Shown here: piece after piece, positions 46,128 to 55,591 of the stretch | How positions within the stretch are numbered: position 1 is the first letter of the stretch | Layout of the letters: every line of letters begins with the position of its first letter | Source: Pirellulaceae bacterium | Lineage (GTDB): Bacteria > Planctomycetota > Planctomycetia > Pirellulales > Pirellulaceae | Direction: 5' to 3' | NCBI GenBank assembly: GCA_023382975.1 | Contig: JAHDXO010000010.1 | Location: 62,001 to 126,000 of the forward strand | DNA length: 64,000 nucleotides | The notes under the pieces: model-generated | Told to the model about the DNA's origin: nothing | Database searches by the model: none | What the model saw: only the letters and a program-made list of their open reading frames with translations | Made by a program: the position numbers and the translations under genes

Positions 46128-46384
46128 CGTGTGTTTCCTTTCTTCAGAAGCAACTCGACGTACGGCGAAGCAGCTCGCAATTCCATGCCTGCCGCGATGG
46201 AGTCTCGCAGCAGTTCCGCGCACGTCCGATCGACCGACTGCAGTTCCGTCAAGTCCAGCGCAGCAGGACCCTCCACATCGCGGAAAGTCCGCACCAATTC
46301 CTCGGTGTCGTCGAGCAACAACCGGCCATCAATCTTGATAACCGTTGTTCCACAGACCGGGATCGTAGTGATGCGGATGCTCAT
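46124..46384 (-). CDS. STAS-domain protein
   Basis: 86 residues from the ATG at 46384, essentially one STAS-like domain: VIKIDGRLLLDDTEELVRTF, then GPAALDLTELQSVDRTCAELL. STAS proteins act as anti-sigma antagonists or as parts of regulatory switches; the usual phosphorylated Ser sits in a 'DLS.v.fiDS' stretch, here DLTELQSVDRT, which keeps Ser/Thr candidates. The stop overlaps the next gene's ATG. It lies divergent to the sigma-54 activator gene across the hairpin region, so the two may be co-regulated. An extended start at 46450 lacks support. Confidence 0.72.
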   Translation of the reverse strand: MSIRITTIPVCGTTVIKIDGRLLLDDTEELVRTFRDVEGPAALDLTELQSVDRTCAELLRDSIAAGMELRAASPYVELLLKKGNTR

Positions 46385-46764
46385 GGTCACCCGCTTCGAG
46401 CAATCGCCGCGCCAATTGGCACGCGATCCAGGAAGCACCACGTAAACCATTTTACTACTTCAACTTACGGCAAAATCTTCGCTCGTCGAGCAGTCTGCGA
46501 CTCCTGATTCCCCGGTGCAAGAAGGGGCGAATCTGCCCCTTGTCCTTTGCCCCTTGCCCCTCCTTCTGTCACCAAGTAGATTTGCAGGGGAACATCGCAA
46601 GTTCGACTATTCGAGGTGAGCGGTGGGCTTGAGCTCACCGGTTTTCCAAATCTGGCGAGCGGTGGGCGTGAGCCCACCGGTTTTCCCCAGGGTTGGGATG
46701 ATATCACCCCAGGAACCGGTGGGCTCACGCCCACCGCTCGCCAGAGAGAAGGAGAAGTCCTTTG
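46385..46764. other. Divergent regulatory region with long hairpin
   Basis: No gene. It separates the STAS gene (minus) from the sigma-54 activator (plus) and holds three copies of a GCGGTGGGC-type sequence, two direct and one inverted. Confidence 0.7.
46620..46744. repeat. Repeat cluster with a perfect 31-bp inverted repeat
   Basis: Copy 1 (46620-46647) and copy 2 (46659-46686) are direct repeats of GCGGTGGGC(T/G)TGAGC(T/C)CACCGG followed by TTTTCC. Copy 3 is inverted. Copy 2 and copy 3 together make a perfect 31-bp inverted repeat: 46652-46682 pairs with 46714-46744, leaving a 31-base loop. It ends 20 bases before the ATG of the sigma-54 activator and overlaps nothing coding. To my knowledge this sequence type is also seen between genes in other planctomycetes. 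Confidence 0.9.
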
Positions 46765-49449
46765 ATGGGCGAAGCAACGACCCGGCAGCAAGCGGCGTTC
46801 GACGAATTGATCACGGCGGTCCTGGCCCGTTTTGCCAGCGGCACCGCGGCGGAGGTCGAGTCGCACGTCCAAACCAGCCTGCGGGAAATCGCCGAGTTCG
46901 TGGGGGTCGATTACGCATTCGTCGTCCGCGCATCCGAGGATCTTTCGCATTGGAGCGCGGCATACGAGTGGTGCTCGCCCAACGCCCGGAGCCAATCGGC
47001 GAACTACCAGAACATCCCGATGGGGACGTTTGACTGGAACGAACGGGTGCTGCTCGCCGGCGAAGTCCTCTTGATCAATCGCTTGGAGGACATGCCGCAG
47101 GAGGCAACAGACACGCGGAGGCGACTCGAGTCGCTGGGCTTCAAGTCGACGCTCCAGGTGCCCACGCGGGGGCCGGGCGGCCGGATCAGCGGCTGCATTG
47201 CGCTCAGTTCACTCGTGCGGGAAATGGCCTGGGTGCAGGCCGATGTCGCGCGGCTGAGGCTCGTGGGCGACGCCATTGCCACCGCCATCGAGCGGGCCCG
47301 GGTGGAGGAAAAACTCCGCCAAAGCGAAGCTCGATTCCGAGCGACTTTCGAACAGGCCCCCGTAGGAATTGTGAACGTCGCACCCGACGGCAGACTGCTG
47401 CGAGCCAACCAGCGATTCTGCGAATTGCTGGGGTATTCGTACCAGGAGGTTCTCGGCCGACCATACGCGGACTTCACCCACGCGGACGACCTTCGCGCCA
47501 CAGCGGCCCTGTATGACAACTTACTCGCAGGCCGAGATTCCATCCGCTCCCTGGAGAAGCGTTACCTGCGCAAGGACGGTCAGGTCATCTGGGGAAACCT
47601 GACGCTGTCGCTGCTGTTGGACGACAGATCGGAGCCACAATTCGTCGTGGCCGTGATCGAAGATATCACGGCTCGCAAGCAGGCCGAAGAGACGTTTGAC
47701 GCGGTGCCCGATCTCATCTACGTGGCCGATTGCCATCAACGCGTCGTGCGTGCTAATCTCGCGACGGCCCGGCGGCTGGGAGTCCGCCGAGAAGAAGTGT
47801 TGGGGCGATTCTGCGGCGAGATCATCCGTGACGACACGGGCAATCCCGAACTGCCATCGCATAAGCAACTGGCGGCCGACGGACGGCCGCACGAGTTCGA
47901 AACGCACGGGTCCGGCCTGGATGGCGACTTCCTGGTGTCGTGTACGCCGCTACACGACGCGCAAGGGAGATTGACCGGAACGGTCCACGTGGCTCGCGAC
48001 GTGACCGAGTTGCGACGGTCCGAGGCAGCTTTGCGCCGGGCCCACGACCAGTTATCGCAACGGCGAGCCCTGGTCGCAGCGGCGTCGCTCGACGGTGTTT
48101 GGGAATGGGAAGCCTCGTCGGAGCAGGTTCAGTACTCGGAGCGATTCGCCGAGTTGCTGGGTTACGGCGCCGCCGAAGTGCCGCACACGCTGGATTTCTT
48201 CCGCAGCATCCTTCATCCGGACGACGCGAAAACGCTTTGGACCGCCGTTGACCGCCACCTGGAACAGAGTGCTCCCTACGATGTCGAGTGCCGCCTGCGG
48301 ACCAAGACCGGCGATTATCGTTGGTTCCGGACGCGCGGCCAGGCGCAGCGCGACACGGAGGGCCGACCGACCTGGATGGCAGGGTCACTCCAAGACATCC
48401 ACCAGCAGAAGACCGCGGAGGAAGACCTGAGAAAGGCGCTTCGCGACGTCCAGGAACTCACGCAGCAACTGCGGGCGGAGAATGTCTATCTCCAGGAGGA
48501 GATCACCAATTCGCTGGGATTCGACGAGATTGTCGGCGAAAGCGACGTGTTGCGGCGGGTCCTGACGCAGGTCGAGCATGTCGCCGGCACGGGCGCGAGC
48601 GTGCTGCTGTTGGGCGAGACGGGAACGGGAAAGGAACTGCTGGCCCGCGCTCTCCACGAACGCAGCTCGCGCAAGCAGCGTTCCCTGGTCAAAGTGAACC
48701 TGGCCGCGTTGCCGTCCAGTCTGATCGAGAGCGAGCTGTTCGGTCACGTCAAAGGAGCCTTCACGGGAGCCATCTCGGACAAGCTCGGGCGATTCCAACT
48801 GGCCGACGGCGGCACGCTGTTCTTGGACGAGATTGGCGAACTCGATCCCGAACTGCAGACGAAATTGCTGCGGGTGTTGCAGGAAGGAGAGTTCGAACGA
48901 ATCGGTTCCGGCGAGACGATCCGCGTTGACGTCCGCCTGGTAGCGGCCACCAATCGCGACCTGCACCGCGCGATGGAGCAGGGGAATTTTCGCCGCGATC
49001 TGTACTACCGCCTGGCCGTGTTTCCCATCGAAGTCCCGCCGTTGCGGCTGCGGCGGGACGACATTCCGCTGCTTACGTGGCATTTCATCGGCAAGAAGCA
49101 GGGCCGGCTGGGAAAGGCCATCCAGCACATTCCCGCCGACGTAATGCGGGCGTTGACCGAATACGACTGGCCGGGCAATATCCGCGAGTTGGAGAACGTC
49201 GTCGAGCGAGCCATGATCCTCTCGTCGGGCGCCACCCTGAGCTTGCCCGATCCGCTCAAGCCGCTGGTGCGCTCCACGCCCACTCCTACCACGGCCCGCG
49301 AAGAGATTGGTCGTGACCGAATTCTCGCCGCGCTCCAGGCGAGCCGCTGGAAGATCAAGGGCGCCGGCAATGCCGCCGAGCGATTGGGATTGCAGCCCAG
49401 CACCCTGCGTTACCGCATGAAGGTCCTGGGAATCCGGCGCCCCGACTGA
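46765..49449 (+). CDS. Sigma-54-dependent transcriptional activator with GAF and PAS sensor domains
   Basis: 894 residues from the ATG at 46765 (AAGGAG ten bases upstream). Residues 1-180 are GAF-like (REIAEFVGVDYAFVVRASED). Three PAS/PAC modules follow (FRATFEQAPVGIVNVAPDGR; VPDLIYVADCHQRVVRAN; AAASLDGVWEWEASSEQVQY), then a coiled coil near 570-590. The AAA+ domain has Walker A GETGTGKE (about 614), the sigma-54 contact loop GAFTGA (about 663), and LFLDEIGELDPELQTKLLRV. The C-terminus ends in a Fis-type helix-turn-helix (NAAERLGLQPSTLRYRMKVL). There is no receiver domain, so it senses small ligands or redox directly rather than through a phosphorelay. Target genes are unknown; the hairpin upstream may be its own control site. 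Confidence 0.95.
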   Translation: MGEATTRQQAAFDELITAVLARFASGTAAEVESHVQTSLREIAEFVGVDYAFVVRASEDLSHWSAAYEWCSPNARSQSANYQNIPMGTFDWNERVLLAGEVLLINRLEDMPQEATDTRRRLESLGFKSTLQVPTRGPGGRISGCIALSSLVREMAWVQADVARLRLVGDAIATAIERARVEEKLRQSEARFRATFEQAPVGIVNVAPDGRLLRANQRFCELLGYSYQEVLGRPYADFTHADDLRATAALYDNLLAGRDSIRSLEKRYLRKDGQVIWGNLTLSLLLDDRSEPQFVVAVIEDITARKQAEETFDAVPDLIYVADCHQRVVRANLATARRLGVRREEVLGRFCGEIIRDDTGNPELPSHKQLAADGRPHEFETHGSGLDGDFLVSCTPLHDAQGRLTGTVHVARDVTELRRSEAALRRAHDQLSQRRALVAAASLDGVWEWEASSEQVQYSERFAELLGYGAAEVPHTLDFFRSILHPDDAKTLWTAVDRHLEQSAPYDVECRLRTKTGDYRWFRTRGQAQRDTEGRPTWMAGSLQDIHQQKTAEEDLRKALRDVQELTQQLRAENVYLQEEITNSLGFDEIVGESDVLRRVLTQVEHVAGTGASVLLLGETGTGKELLARALHERSSRKQRSLVKVNLAALPSSLIESELFGHVKGAFTGAISDKLGRFQLADGGTLFLDEIGELDPELQTKLLRVLQEGEFERIGSGETIRVDVRLVAATNRDLHRAMEQGNFRRDLYYRLAVFPIEVPPLRLRRDDIPLLTWHFIGKKQGRLGKAIQHIPADVMRALTEYDWPGNIRELENVVERAMILSSGATLSLPDPLKPLVRSTPTPTTAREEIGRDRILAALQASRWKIKGAGNAAERLGLQPSTLRYRMKVLGIRRPD

Positions 49450-49630
49450 AGACAGACCGCTCGGCGATGAACCCGCGAGAGACGCAACGGTGACGGCTGG
49501 AGACAACCGGCGGCGGGCGGCTATAATCACGTCGCACGTTGCCGGGCAGGCGGCTGAGTGGCGGCGAGTGGTTTCGCTCCCGGCCGAGTGTGCGGGAATC
49601 GGTGTTCGGATCGAGAGAAAGGTGACGTCC

Positions 49631-50977
49631 ATGCATGGGGACCAGGCGATTCAGGCGTTGCGGGACGCGCTGCGTGTCACGCCTCACAATATCCCGTTGC
49701 GCACGCACTTGGCGCGTTCGTTGGCAGGATTGGGACGATTGGACGAGGCCGAGCAGGAGTTTCGCGGCGCGCTGGCGGACGCACCGGACGACGTGGCGGT
49801 CAAACTGGGCCTGGCCGACTGCTATTTCCGCCAAGGCAAGGACGGTCAGGCGCTGGTGATCGTCGAGACGCTGGCGGACCGCCGCGATGCGCCGGCCGAG
49901 GCCAACGTGTTGTACGCACGGCTGCTGGTCCGAGAAGGACGGATCGCCGACGCGGTGGCCCGCTACCAACTGGCCCTGGAAGTCGATCCGGCGGCCGAGG
50001 ACCAAGCGTTGAGCGCCCAACTGGGCATCGGCCCGCAGAACCGAGCTGGCGAGGTCTTCGAGGGCCGTGTCCGCGAAGCCTGGGGCGATTCGCCGTCCCG
50101 CGAGTCCGCTACCGAAATCGAACGGCCCCAGATCACGTTCGCCCAGGTAGGCGGAATGGACCAGATCAAGGAAGAGATCGCCATGAAGATCATCTTCCCG
50201 CTGAAGCATCCCGAGATGTACCAGGCCTACGGCAAGACGATCGGGGGCGGGATTTTGATGTACGGGCCGCCGGGCTGCGGCAAGACCTACCTGGCCCGCG
50301 CGACGGCGGGCGAGATCTCGGCCGGATTCATCTCGATCGGCATCAGCGACGTGTTGGACATGTGGGTCGGCTCCAGCGAACGGAACCTGCGCGAGTTGTT
50401 CGAGCAAGCGAGGGCGAACACGCCGTGCGTCTTGTTCTTCGACGAAGTCGATGCGCTCGGCGGCCGGCGCAGCGACATGCACGGCGGCGGCGCCCGCCAG
50501 ACGATCAACCAGTTTCTGGCCGAGATGGACGGCGTCGATCGATCGAACGAAGGCGTGCTGATCCTGGCCGCGACGAACGCCCCCTGGCACGTCGATCCGG
50601 CTTTTCGACGCCCCGGCCGTTTCGATCGAGTGCTGTTCGTCCCGCCTCCGGATCGTGCAGCCCGGGCGGAGATCCTGCAACTGCACTGCCAGGGCAAACC
50701 CCAGGAGGCGCTCGACTTTGTCTCGCTGGCCGCCAAGACCGACCAGTTTTCCGGAGCGGACTTGAAGGCCGTGGTCGACGCGGCGGTCGAGGAGAAACTG
50801 CGGCAGGTGATCAAGACGGGCCGCCCCCAGCCGCTGACCACCGCCGACCTGGCCCGCGCGGCCAAGTCGTTGCGGCCGACCACCCGCGAATGGTTCGCCA
50901 CCGCCCGCAATTACGCCTTGTATTCCAATCAAGGCGGCGCGTACGACCCGGTGCTGGAATACTTGAAACTGAAGTGA
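49631..50977 (+). CDS. TPR - AAA+ ATPase (spastin/katanin/Cdc48-like single ring)
   Basis: 448 residues from the ATG at 49631. Residues 1-120 hold TPR-like helical repeats (LRTHLARSLAGLGRLDEAEQ, VKLGLADCYFRQGKDGQALV). The AAA domain (about 170-400) has FAQVGGMDQIKEEI, Walker A GPPGCGKTY (about 213), Walker B VLFFDEVDALGGRR (about 266), and ATNAPWHVDPAFRRPGRFDR with sensor and Arg-finger residues. Such single-AAA proteins unfold or remodel other proteins. The gene is followed after nine bases by a TPR membrane protein, so the two probably form an adaptor/ATPase unit. Confidence 0.93.
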   Translation: MHGDQAIQALRDALRVTPHNIPLRTHLARSLAGLGRLDEAEQEFRGALADAPDDVAVKLGLADCYFRQGKDGQALVIVETLADRRDAPAEANVLYARLLVREGRIADAVARYQLALEVDPAAEDQALSAQLGIGPQNRAGEVFEGRVREAWGDSPSRESATEIERPQITFAQVGGMDQIKEEIAMKIIFPLKHPEMYQAYGKTIGGGILMYGPPGCGKTYLARATAGEISAGFISIGISDVLDMWVGSSERNLRELFEQARANTPCVLFFDEVDALGGRRSDMHGGGARQTINQFLAEMDGVDRSNEGVLILAATNAPWHVDPAFRRPGRFDRVLFVPPPDRAARAEILQLHCQGKPQEALDFVSLAAKTDQFSGADLKAVVDAAVEEKLRQVIKTGRPQPLTTADLARAAKSLRPTTREWFATARNYALYSNQGGAYDPVLEYLKLK

Positions 50978-50985
50978 ATCCACCG

Positions 50986-52266
50986 ATGGAAAACCCGCAT
51001 CTGAAGCGCGGCCTGCTGCTGGTCCAGCAATCGCGGCATGAATTGGCCGAACAGGAATTGCACCTCGCGCTGGCCGACGATCCGAACGAACCGTTTGCCC
51101 ACGGTCTGTTGGCGCTCTGTCTGGTCGCCCGCAAAGCTTTTCAAGAGGCGACGTCGGAGGCCCAGCATGCGATCCATCTGGCCCCCGATTTGCCGTTTGC
51201 GCACCATGCCTTGGCGGTCGTGTTCTACGAACGCAACCGTTTGCGCGAAGCCGAAGCGGCGATCCACGAGGCCATCATGTTGGACCCGTATCGAGTCGAG
51301 CAGTTCGGTCTGCTGGCAGCGATCAAGTTGGGACAGCGGCAATGGCAAGCGGCGCTCGCAGCCGCCGAACAGGGCTTGGCCATCGATCCGGAAGACGCGG
51401 AATGCATCAACCACCGGGCCCAGGCCATGAACAAGTTGGGACGCACCGTGGGCGCCGCCGAGGCGTTGGAGAGCGCCTTGGCTAGGTCGCCGGAAGACGA
51501 CGACGCCCACGCCAACATGGGCTGGACGCGACTGCAACAGGGTCGCGGCCGGGAGGCGCTGGAGCATTTCCGCGAGGCCCTGCGACTGAATCCGGAATCC
51601 GACTCGGCACGCGCCGGGATCGTCGAGGCGTTGAAGAGCCGCAACCCGATCTATCGCTTGATGCTGGGCTACTTCCTGTGGATTTCCCGCCTGTCGCGCC
51701 GCGCCCAGTGGGGTGTCGTGATCGGCGGCTATGTGGGCTACCAGTTCCTCCGCGGATTGGCCCGGACTGCGCCCGATCTGGCGATTTGGATTCAGCCGCT
51801 GCTCTGGCTCTACATCGCCTTTGTCGTGCTGACGTGGATCGGCGTTCCGGTGTTCAACCTGCTGCTGCGACTGAACCGGTTCGGGCGGCTGGCGCTGTCG
51901 CGGGACCAAATCGTGGCGTCCAACTGGGTCGGCCTCTGTCTGCTGACCGCACTGCTGCTGTTCGTGATCGGAGTGATCCTGAACGACTTGGGCGTTCTAG
52001 CGATTGCCTTGATGTTCGGCGTGCTGGTGATCCCGGTCTCCGCCACGTGCCGTCTGCACCGGGGCTGGCCCCGAAACATGATGGCCTTGTACACCGGTGG
52101 CCTGCTGCTGTGTACTTTGGGGGTGAGTGCAGCGTTGTTGCTGACGAAGGAGGCTGGCGACCTCGCCGACCGGATGCTCGATCCCCTGGTCATGATCTTC
52201 GTGGTCGGCTTCCTCGTATCGCAATTCGTCGCCAACGCCCTGGCCCACCAACGGCCCAAGTACTGA
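50986..52266 (+). CDS. TPR-repeat membrane protein
   Basis: 426 residues starting nine bases after the ATPase stop. Residues 1-205 are TPRs (ELHLALADDPNEPFAHGLLA, AIHEAIMLDPYRVEQFGLLA, NMGWTRLQQGRGREALEHFR). Residues 220-420 contain five or six membrane helices (VVIGGYVGYQFLRGL, LLWLYIAFVVLTWIGVPVF, LLTALLLFVIGVILNDLGV, MIFVVGFLVSQFVANAL). It is likely an anchor that brings substrates or partners to the AAA+ ATPase at the membrane. No family name beyond TPR; the pair is a recurring type of planctomycete gene neighbourhood only as far as I recall. Confidence 0.88.
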   Translation: MENPHLKRGLLLVQQSRHELAEQELHLALADDPNEPFAHGLLALCLVARKAFQEATSEAQHAIHLAPDLPFAHHALAVVFYERNRLREAEAAIHEAIMLDPYRVEQFGLLAAIKLGQRQWQAALAAAEQGLAIDPEDAECINHRAQAMNKLGRTVGAAEALESALARSPEDDDAHANMGWTRLQQGRGREALEHFREALRLNPESDSARAGIVEALKSRNPIYRLMLGYFLWISRLSRRAQWGVVIGGYVGYQFLRGLARTAPDLAIWIQPLLWLYIAFVVLTWIGVPVFNLLLRLNRFGRLALSRDQIVASNWVGLCLLTALLLFVIGVILNDLGVLAIALMFGVLVIPVSATCRLHRGWPRNMMALYTGGLLLCTLGVSAALLLTKEAGDLADRMLDPLVMIFVVGFLVSQFVANALAHQRPKY

Positions 52267-52381
52267 GGAAAGAGCCTGTCGGACTTTCGGGCGGTCCATG
52301 CCGTCGGCACACGTTGCCAGCATCCGTTACAATCGTCGGGGCGTTACGTCCTCGAGCCGCGGGAATTGTCGGGAGGGTCAA

Positions 52382-53548
52382 ATGAAGTCGGTTGCTATGT
52401 CTCGGCGTCGTGTCTTGAAGGCCTTGGGTGCGGCCGCCGCGGGCGCTCTTGTCGCTCCGGGGCGATCGTTTGCCGACGTGGTGGAACGCCGACCGCGGCA
52501 CCATCGAGTCGAGGTGCTGGTCGTGTCGGAGGAGTTCGACGATCGTCGCTACTTGGCGTTTCCGGCGTTGGTCGATCTGGGCGACGAGGTGTTGGTCTCG
52601 TTCAAACGCGGTTGGTCGCATGCGTCGGATCCTGGCGCGACGTTGGAACTGCTGCGGATCGATCCGGCGACGGGCGTCGCGTCGCGGCCTCAGACGATCG
52701 CCCGACTGGACGATCACATCATGCAGATGGGCGAGTGGGTGCGGTTCGCCAACGGCCACATCGCCAACTGCATCGATGCGCAGCGGAAGGAGAACGGTCT
52801 GGCGAGGGCCGGCTTGCGCGTGGTCCGTTCCACCGACGGCGGCAAGACGTTCGGGCCGGTCGAACGAGTCGGCGTGGTGGACGGCGTGGAGTACGGTTAT
52901 GCGTTCGAGGCGATCGTCGAGCAAGATACGACCTGGATGCTCGCGATGACGTTCGCCAATCTGACCGGAGGCCGGTCAGTGTATGCGCCGCGGCCTCATG
53001 CGGGTTCGGTGGATGTGATCCGTTCGGACGACCACGGGAAGAGTTGGCATTTTGTGCGGAACCTGAGTCACGAATTCGGGGACGTGCCGATCAATGAAAG
53101 CACGTTCGTCCGCCACGGCGATGGATTCCTCGTCAGCACCCGCGGCTACGACGACCGGCAGCGAGTCCATCTGACCGATGCGTCGTTCCGCGTGCTGCGT
53201 CAGACGGATTTGACCGCCGCGCATCCGTTCATCACCAGCCACATCGGGCGCCCGCGTTTGTTTGCCCGCGACGGGAACGTCTACCTGCTGGGTCGCAACT
53301 GGCCACCCCCGCCGCGGGCGATGCAGCTCGGCCTGTTCCGCCTGGATCCCGACACGTTGAACGTGGCGGCCTATTCGGTGCTGGACAATGCCGAGCGGGC
53401 AGCCGTGTTCGACGGATACTATGCCATGCCGTACTTTCGAACCTCGGGGGCCGAGACGATGATGTACGTCGTGACCTACCAAGGCGTCCGGGGCCAGGCA
53501 GCGCCGGACATCGTCCGCCACGAGTACCGATGGGACGAGGTGAAATAG
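52382..53548 (+). CDS. Tat-exported sialidase-like beta-propeller protein
   Basis: 388 residues. A twin-arginine signal (SRRRVLKALGAAAAGALVAP) is followed by BNR/Asp-box-type blades: LRVVRSTDGGKTFGPVERV and SVDVIRSDDHGKSWHFVRN. This is the six-blade sialidase/neuraminidase fold, but the arginine triad of true sialidases is not evident. It is more likely a carbohydrate-binding or exo-glycosidase-like protein used on surface glycans. GGGAGGG lies five bases before the ATG; a second ATG (52397) is possible. Located with two further exported carbohydrate-related genes. Confidence 0.85.
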   Translation: MKSVAMSRRRVLKALGAAAAGALVAPGRSFADVVERRPRHHRVEVLVVSEEFDDRRYLAFPALVDLGDEVLVSFKRGWSHASDPGATLELLRIDPATGVASRPQTIARLDDHIMQMGEWVRFANGHIANCIDAQRKENGLARAGLRVVRSTDGGKTFGPVERVGVVDGVEYGYAFEAIVEQDTTWMLAMTFANLTGGRSVYAPRPHAGSVDVIRSDDHGKSWHFVRNLSHEFGDVPINESTFVRHGDGFLVSTRGYDDRQRVHLTDASFRVLRQTDLTAAHPFITSHIGRPRLFARDGNVYLLGRNWPPPPRAMQLGLFRLDPDTLNVAAYSVLDNAERAAVFDGYYAMPYFRTSGAETMMYVVTYQGVRGQAAPDIVRHEYRWDEVK

Positions 53549-53597
53549 TCCGCCGCCCTTCCGCCCGATCAAGCACACCCCTGCGAGGAAATGGATC

Positions 53598-55490
53598 ATG
53601 CGCTCTTTGCCACTCCCCTGTTGGACAATCGTTCTGGCTCTCGTTGTGGTCGCTGGAAACGAAATGCTCTCGGCTGACGAAGAACCTTGCACCTACTACA
53701 TCGACGCGACGGACGGCGACGACTCGGACGTTGGCACGTCGCCCGGCAAAGCGTGGCGTTCGCTGGCCAAGGTCAACAGGGCGACGCTGCGGCCAGGCGA
53801 TTGCGTGCTGTTCCGCCGCGGTCAGACTTGGCGCGGGCAGCTTGTTCCGCAGAGCGGCGCCGACGGACGGCCGGTCACCTACGGCGCGTACGGCGAGGGC
53901 GACAAGCCGCTGCTGCTCGGCTCAGCCAATTTCAGCCGGCCCGACGACTGGCAATCGGAGGGCGAGGCGTTGTGGGCCACCACGCCGGCCCGCTTCGACG
54001 CGCGGGAAACCGTGGCTGATCTGAACCACGACCGTTGGTCGTTGCACCGCGAGGGCGGAGCCGACTGTGCGATGACCCGCCCGGCTGAGGCAGCTCACTA
54101 CCGCATCGTGTGCAAGAGTCCCGGAGAGAGGCGGAACCACCTCCAGTTCAGCGCTGCCGGGCTGAGCGTCCGCGAAGGCGAGGATTACCAATTTACGTAT
54201 CGAGCTCGCAGTTCGAAGCCTTTCCCGGCGGCGGCGATCGCCGTCATGAAAAACGGGCCGCCCTGGACCGACTACGCCCCTGCCGTGACGTCGCCGGCGC
54301 CGATCGGCACCGACTGGACCGAGCACACGGTCCGGTTCCAATCGCAGCACACGGCCGACGATGCGCGGCTGACCTTCTTCCTGGGCGGCGCGATGCCGGC
54401 CGAGGCCGTGCTGGAGTTCGAGCCCGGAACGTTCGTACGGGCGGAATGCAGTCAGCCGATCCCACTGTCGGTCGACGTGGGCAACATCATTTTCGAACAG
54501 TTGGAGCCTGGACCCGCGGCCGGCGGACGCGGGACACTGTCGGTCGGCGTAAAGAGATGGCAGGTTGCCGATCTGCGGGACGAGGGCGACTACTTCTACG
54601 ACAACCAGCGCGGATGCGTGGTGCTGCGCGCCGCGGCCAACCCGGCCAGCCGATACCGAAGCATCGAACTGGCGCTGAAACGTCACATCATCAGTCAGGG
54701 CAACCGCGGGCACATCACTTACGAAGACCTCGCCCTGCGCTACGGCGCGGCGCACGGCATCGGGGGCGGCAACACGCACCACATCACCGTCCGCCGTTGC
54801 GACATCTCCTACATCGGCGGCGGCCACCAATTGACCACGCCCGACGGGCGGCCGGTGCGGTACGGCAACGGCGTCGAGTTCTGGGACTCAGCGGCCAACA
54901 ACCTGGTCGAAGACTGCCGCCTGTGGGAGATCTACGATGCGGCGCTGACCAACCAAGGCAGCGGCGTGAATGTCCAGGAGAACATCACGTATCGGCGGAA
55001 CGTGATTTGGAACAGCGAGTATTCGTTCGAATACTGGAACCGACCGGCGGAGAGCATCACGCGGAACATCGTGTTCGAGTACAACACGTGCGTTGACGCG
55101 GGCTGCGGTTGGGGGCACGACCAGCGTCCCGACCGCAACGGTCGCCACCTGATGTTCTACCACAACCCCGCGGCGACCAAGGACGTCATCGTGCGCCATA
55201 ACGTCTTCTCGAACGCCACCCACAGCATGCTGCGACTCCACGGCGAAGACTGGGCGAGCGGCTTGGTCGTGGGCGCCAATGTCTGGCATCAGCCGAACGG
55301 CCCGATCTTGCTGTGGAGCTCGGAGTCGATCGCGGCGGACGGCCTGGAAGCCTTTGTCGGGCAGCACGGCCTGGGCGGTCCCTGGCTGTTGGTCGATCCT
55401 CAATTCCAAGACCCGGAGCGTCGCGACTACCGACCGCAGCCCGACAGTCCCGCGCGACCGTTCGGCCGCTGGGCGGAACCGCAGCCATGA
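53598..55490 (+). CDS. Exported right-handed beta-helix protein (polysaccharide lyase-like)
   Basis: 630 residues with a signal peptide (CWTIVLALVVVAGNEMLSAD). It opens with YYIDATDGDDSDVGTSPGKA, the usual start of DUF1565/pectate-lyase-like helices, followed by RATLRPGDCVLFRRGQTWRG. Residues about 150-300 form an inserted beta-sandwich like CBM4/9 (YQFTYRARSSKPFPAAAIAV). Beta-helix rungs return from about 350 (GAAHGIGGGNTHHITVRRCD, NNLVEDCRLWEIYDAALTNQ). Fits degradation or binding of plant or algal polysaccharide. GAGGAA precedes the ATG. No lyase catalytic residues can be assigned with certainty. Confidence 0.87.
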   Translation: MRSLPLPCWTIVLALVVVAGNEMLSADEEPCTYYIDATDGDDSDVGTSPGKAWRSLAKVNRATLRPGDCVLFRRGQTWRGQLVPQSGADGRPVTYGAYGEGDKPLLLGSANFSRPDDWQSEGEALWATTPARFDARETVADLNHDRWSLHREGGADCAMTRPAEAAHYRIVCKSPGERRNHLQFSAAGLSVREGEDYQFTYRARSSKPFPAAAIAVMKNGPPWTDYAPAVTSPAPIGTDWTEHTVRFQSQHTADDARLTFFLGGAMPAEAVLEFEPGTFVRAECSQPIPLSVDVGNIIFEQLEPGPAAGGRGTLSVGVKRWQVADLRDEGDYFYDNQRGCVVLRAAANPASRYRSIELALKRHIISQGNRGHITYEDLALRYGAAHGIGGGNTHHITVRRCDISYIGGGHQLTTPDGRPVRYGNGVEFWDSAANNLVEDCRLWEIYDAALTNQGSGVNVQENITYRRNVIWNSEYSFEYWNRPAESITRNIVFEYNTCVDAGCGWGHDQRPDRNGRHLMFYHNPAATKDVIVRHNVFSNATHSMLRLHGEDWASGLVVGANVWHQPNGPILLWSSESIAADGLEAFVGQHGLGGPWLLVDPQFQDPERRDYRPQPDSPARPFGRWAEPQP

Positions 55491-55591
55491 ATCTGCGGAA
55501 GTAGTCTCGGACGCGATTCCCTGCTAGAATAGCGACCTTGACGTCCGGTACGGGGCCGGGCAGTGCGATGAGTTTTCTTGGGAGTGCAACG

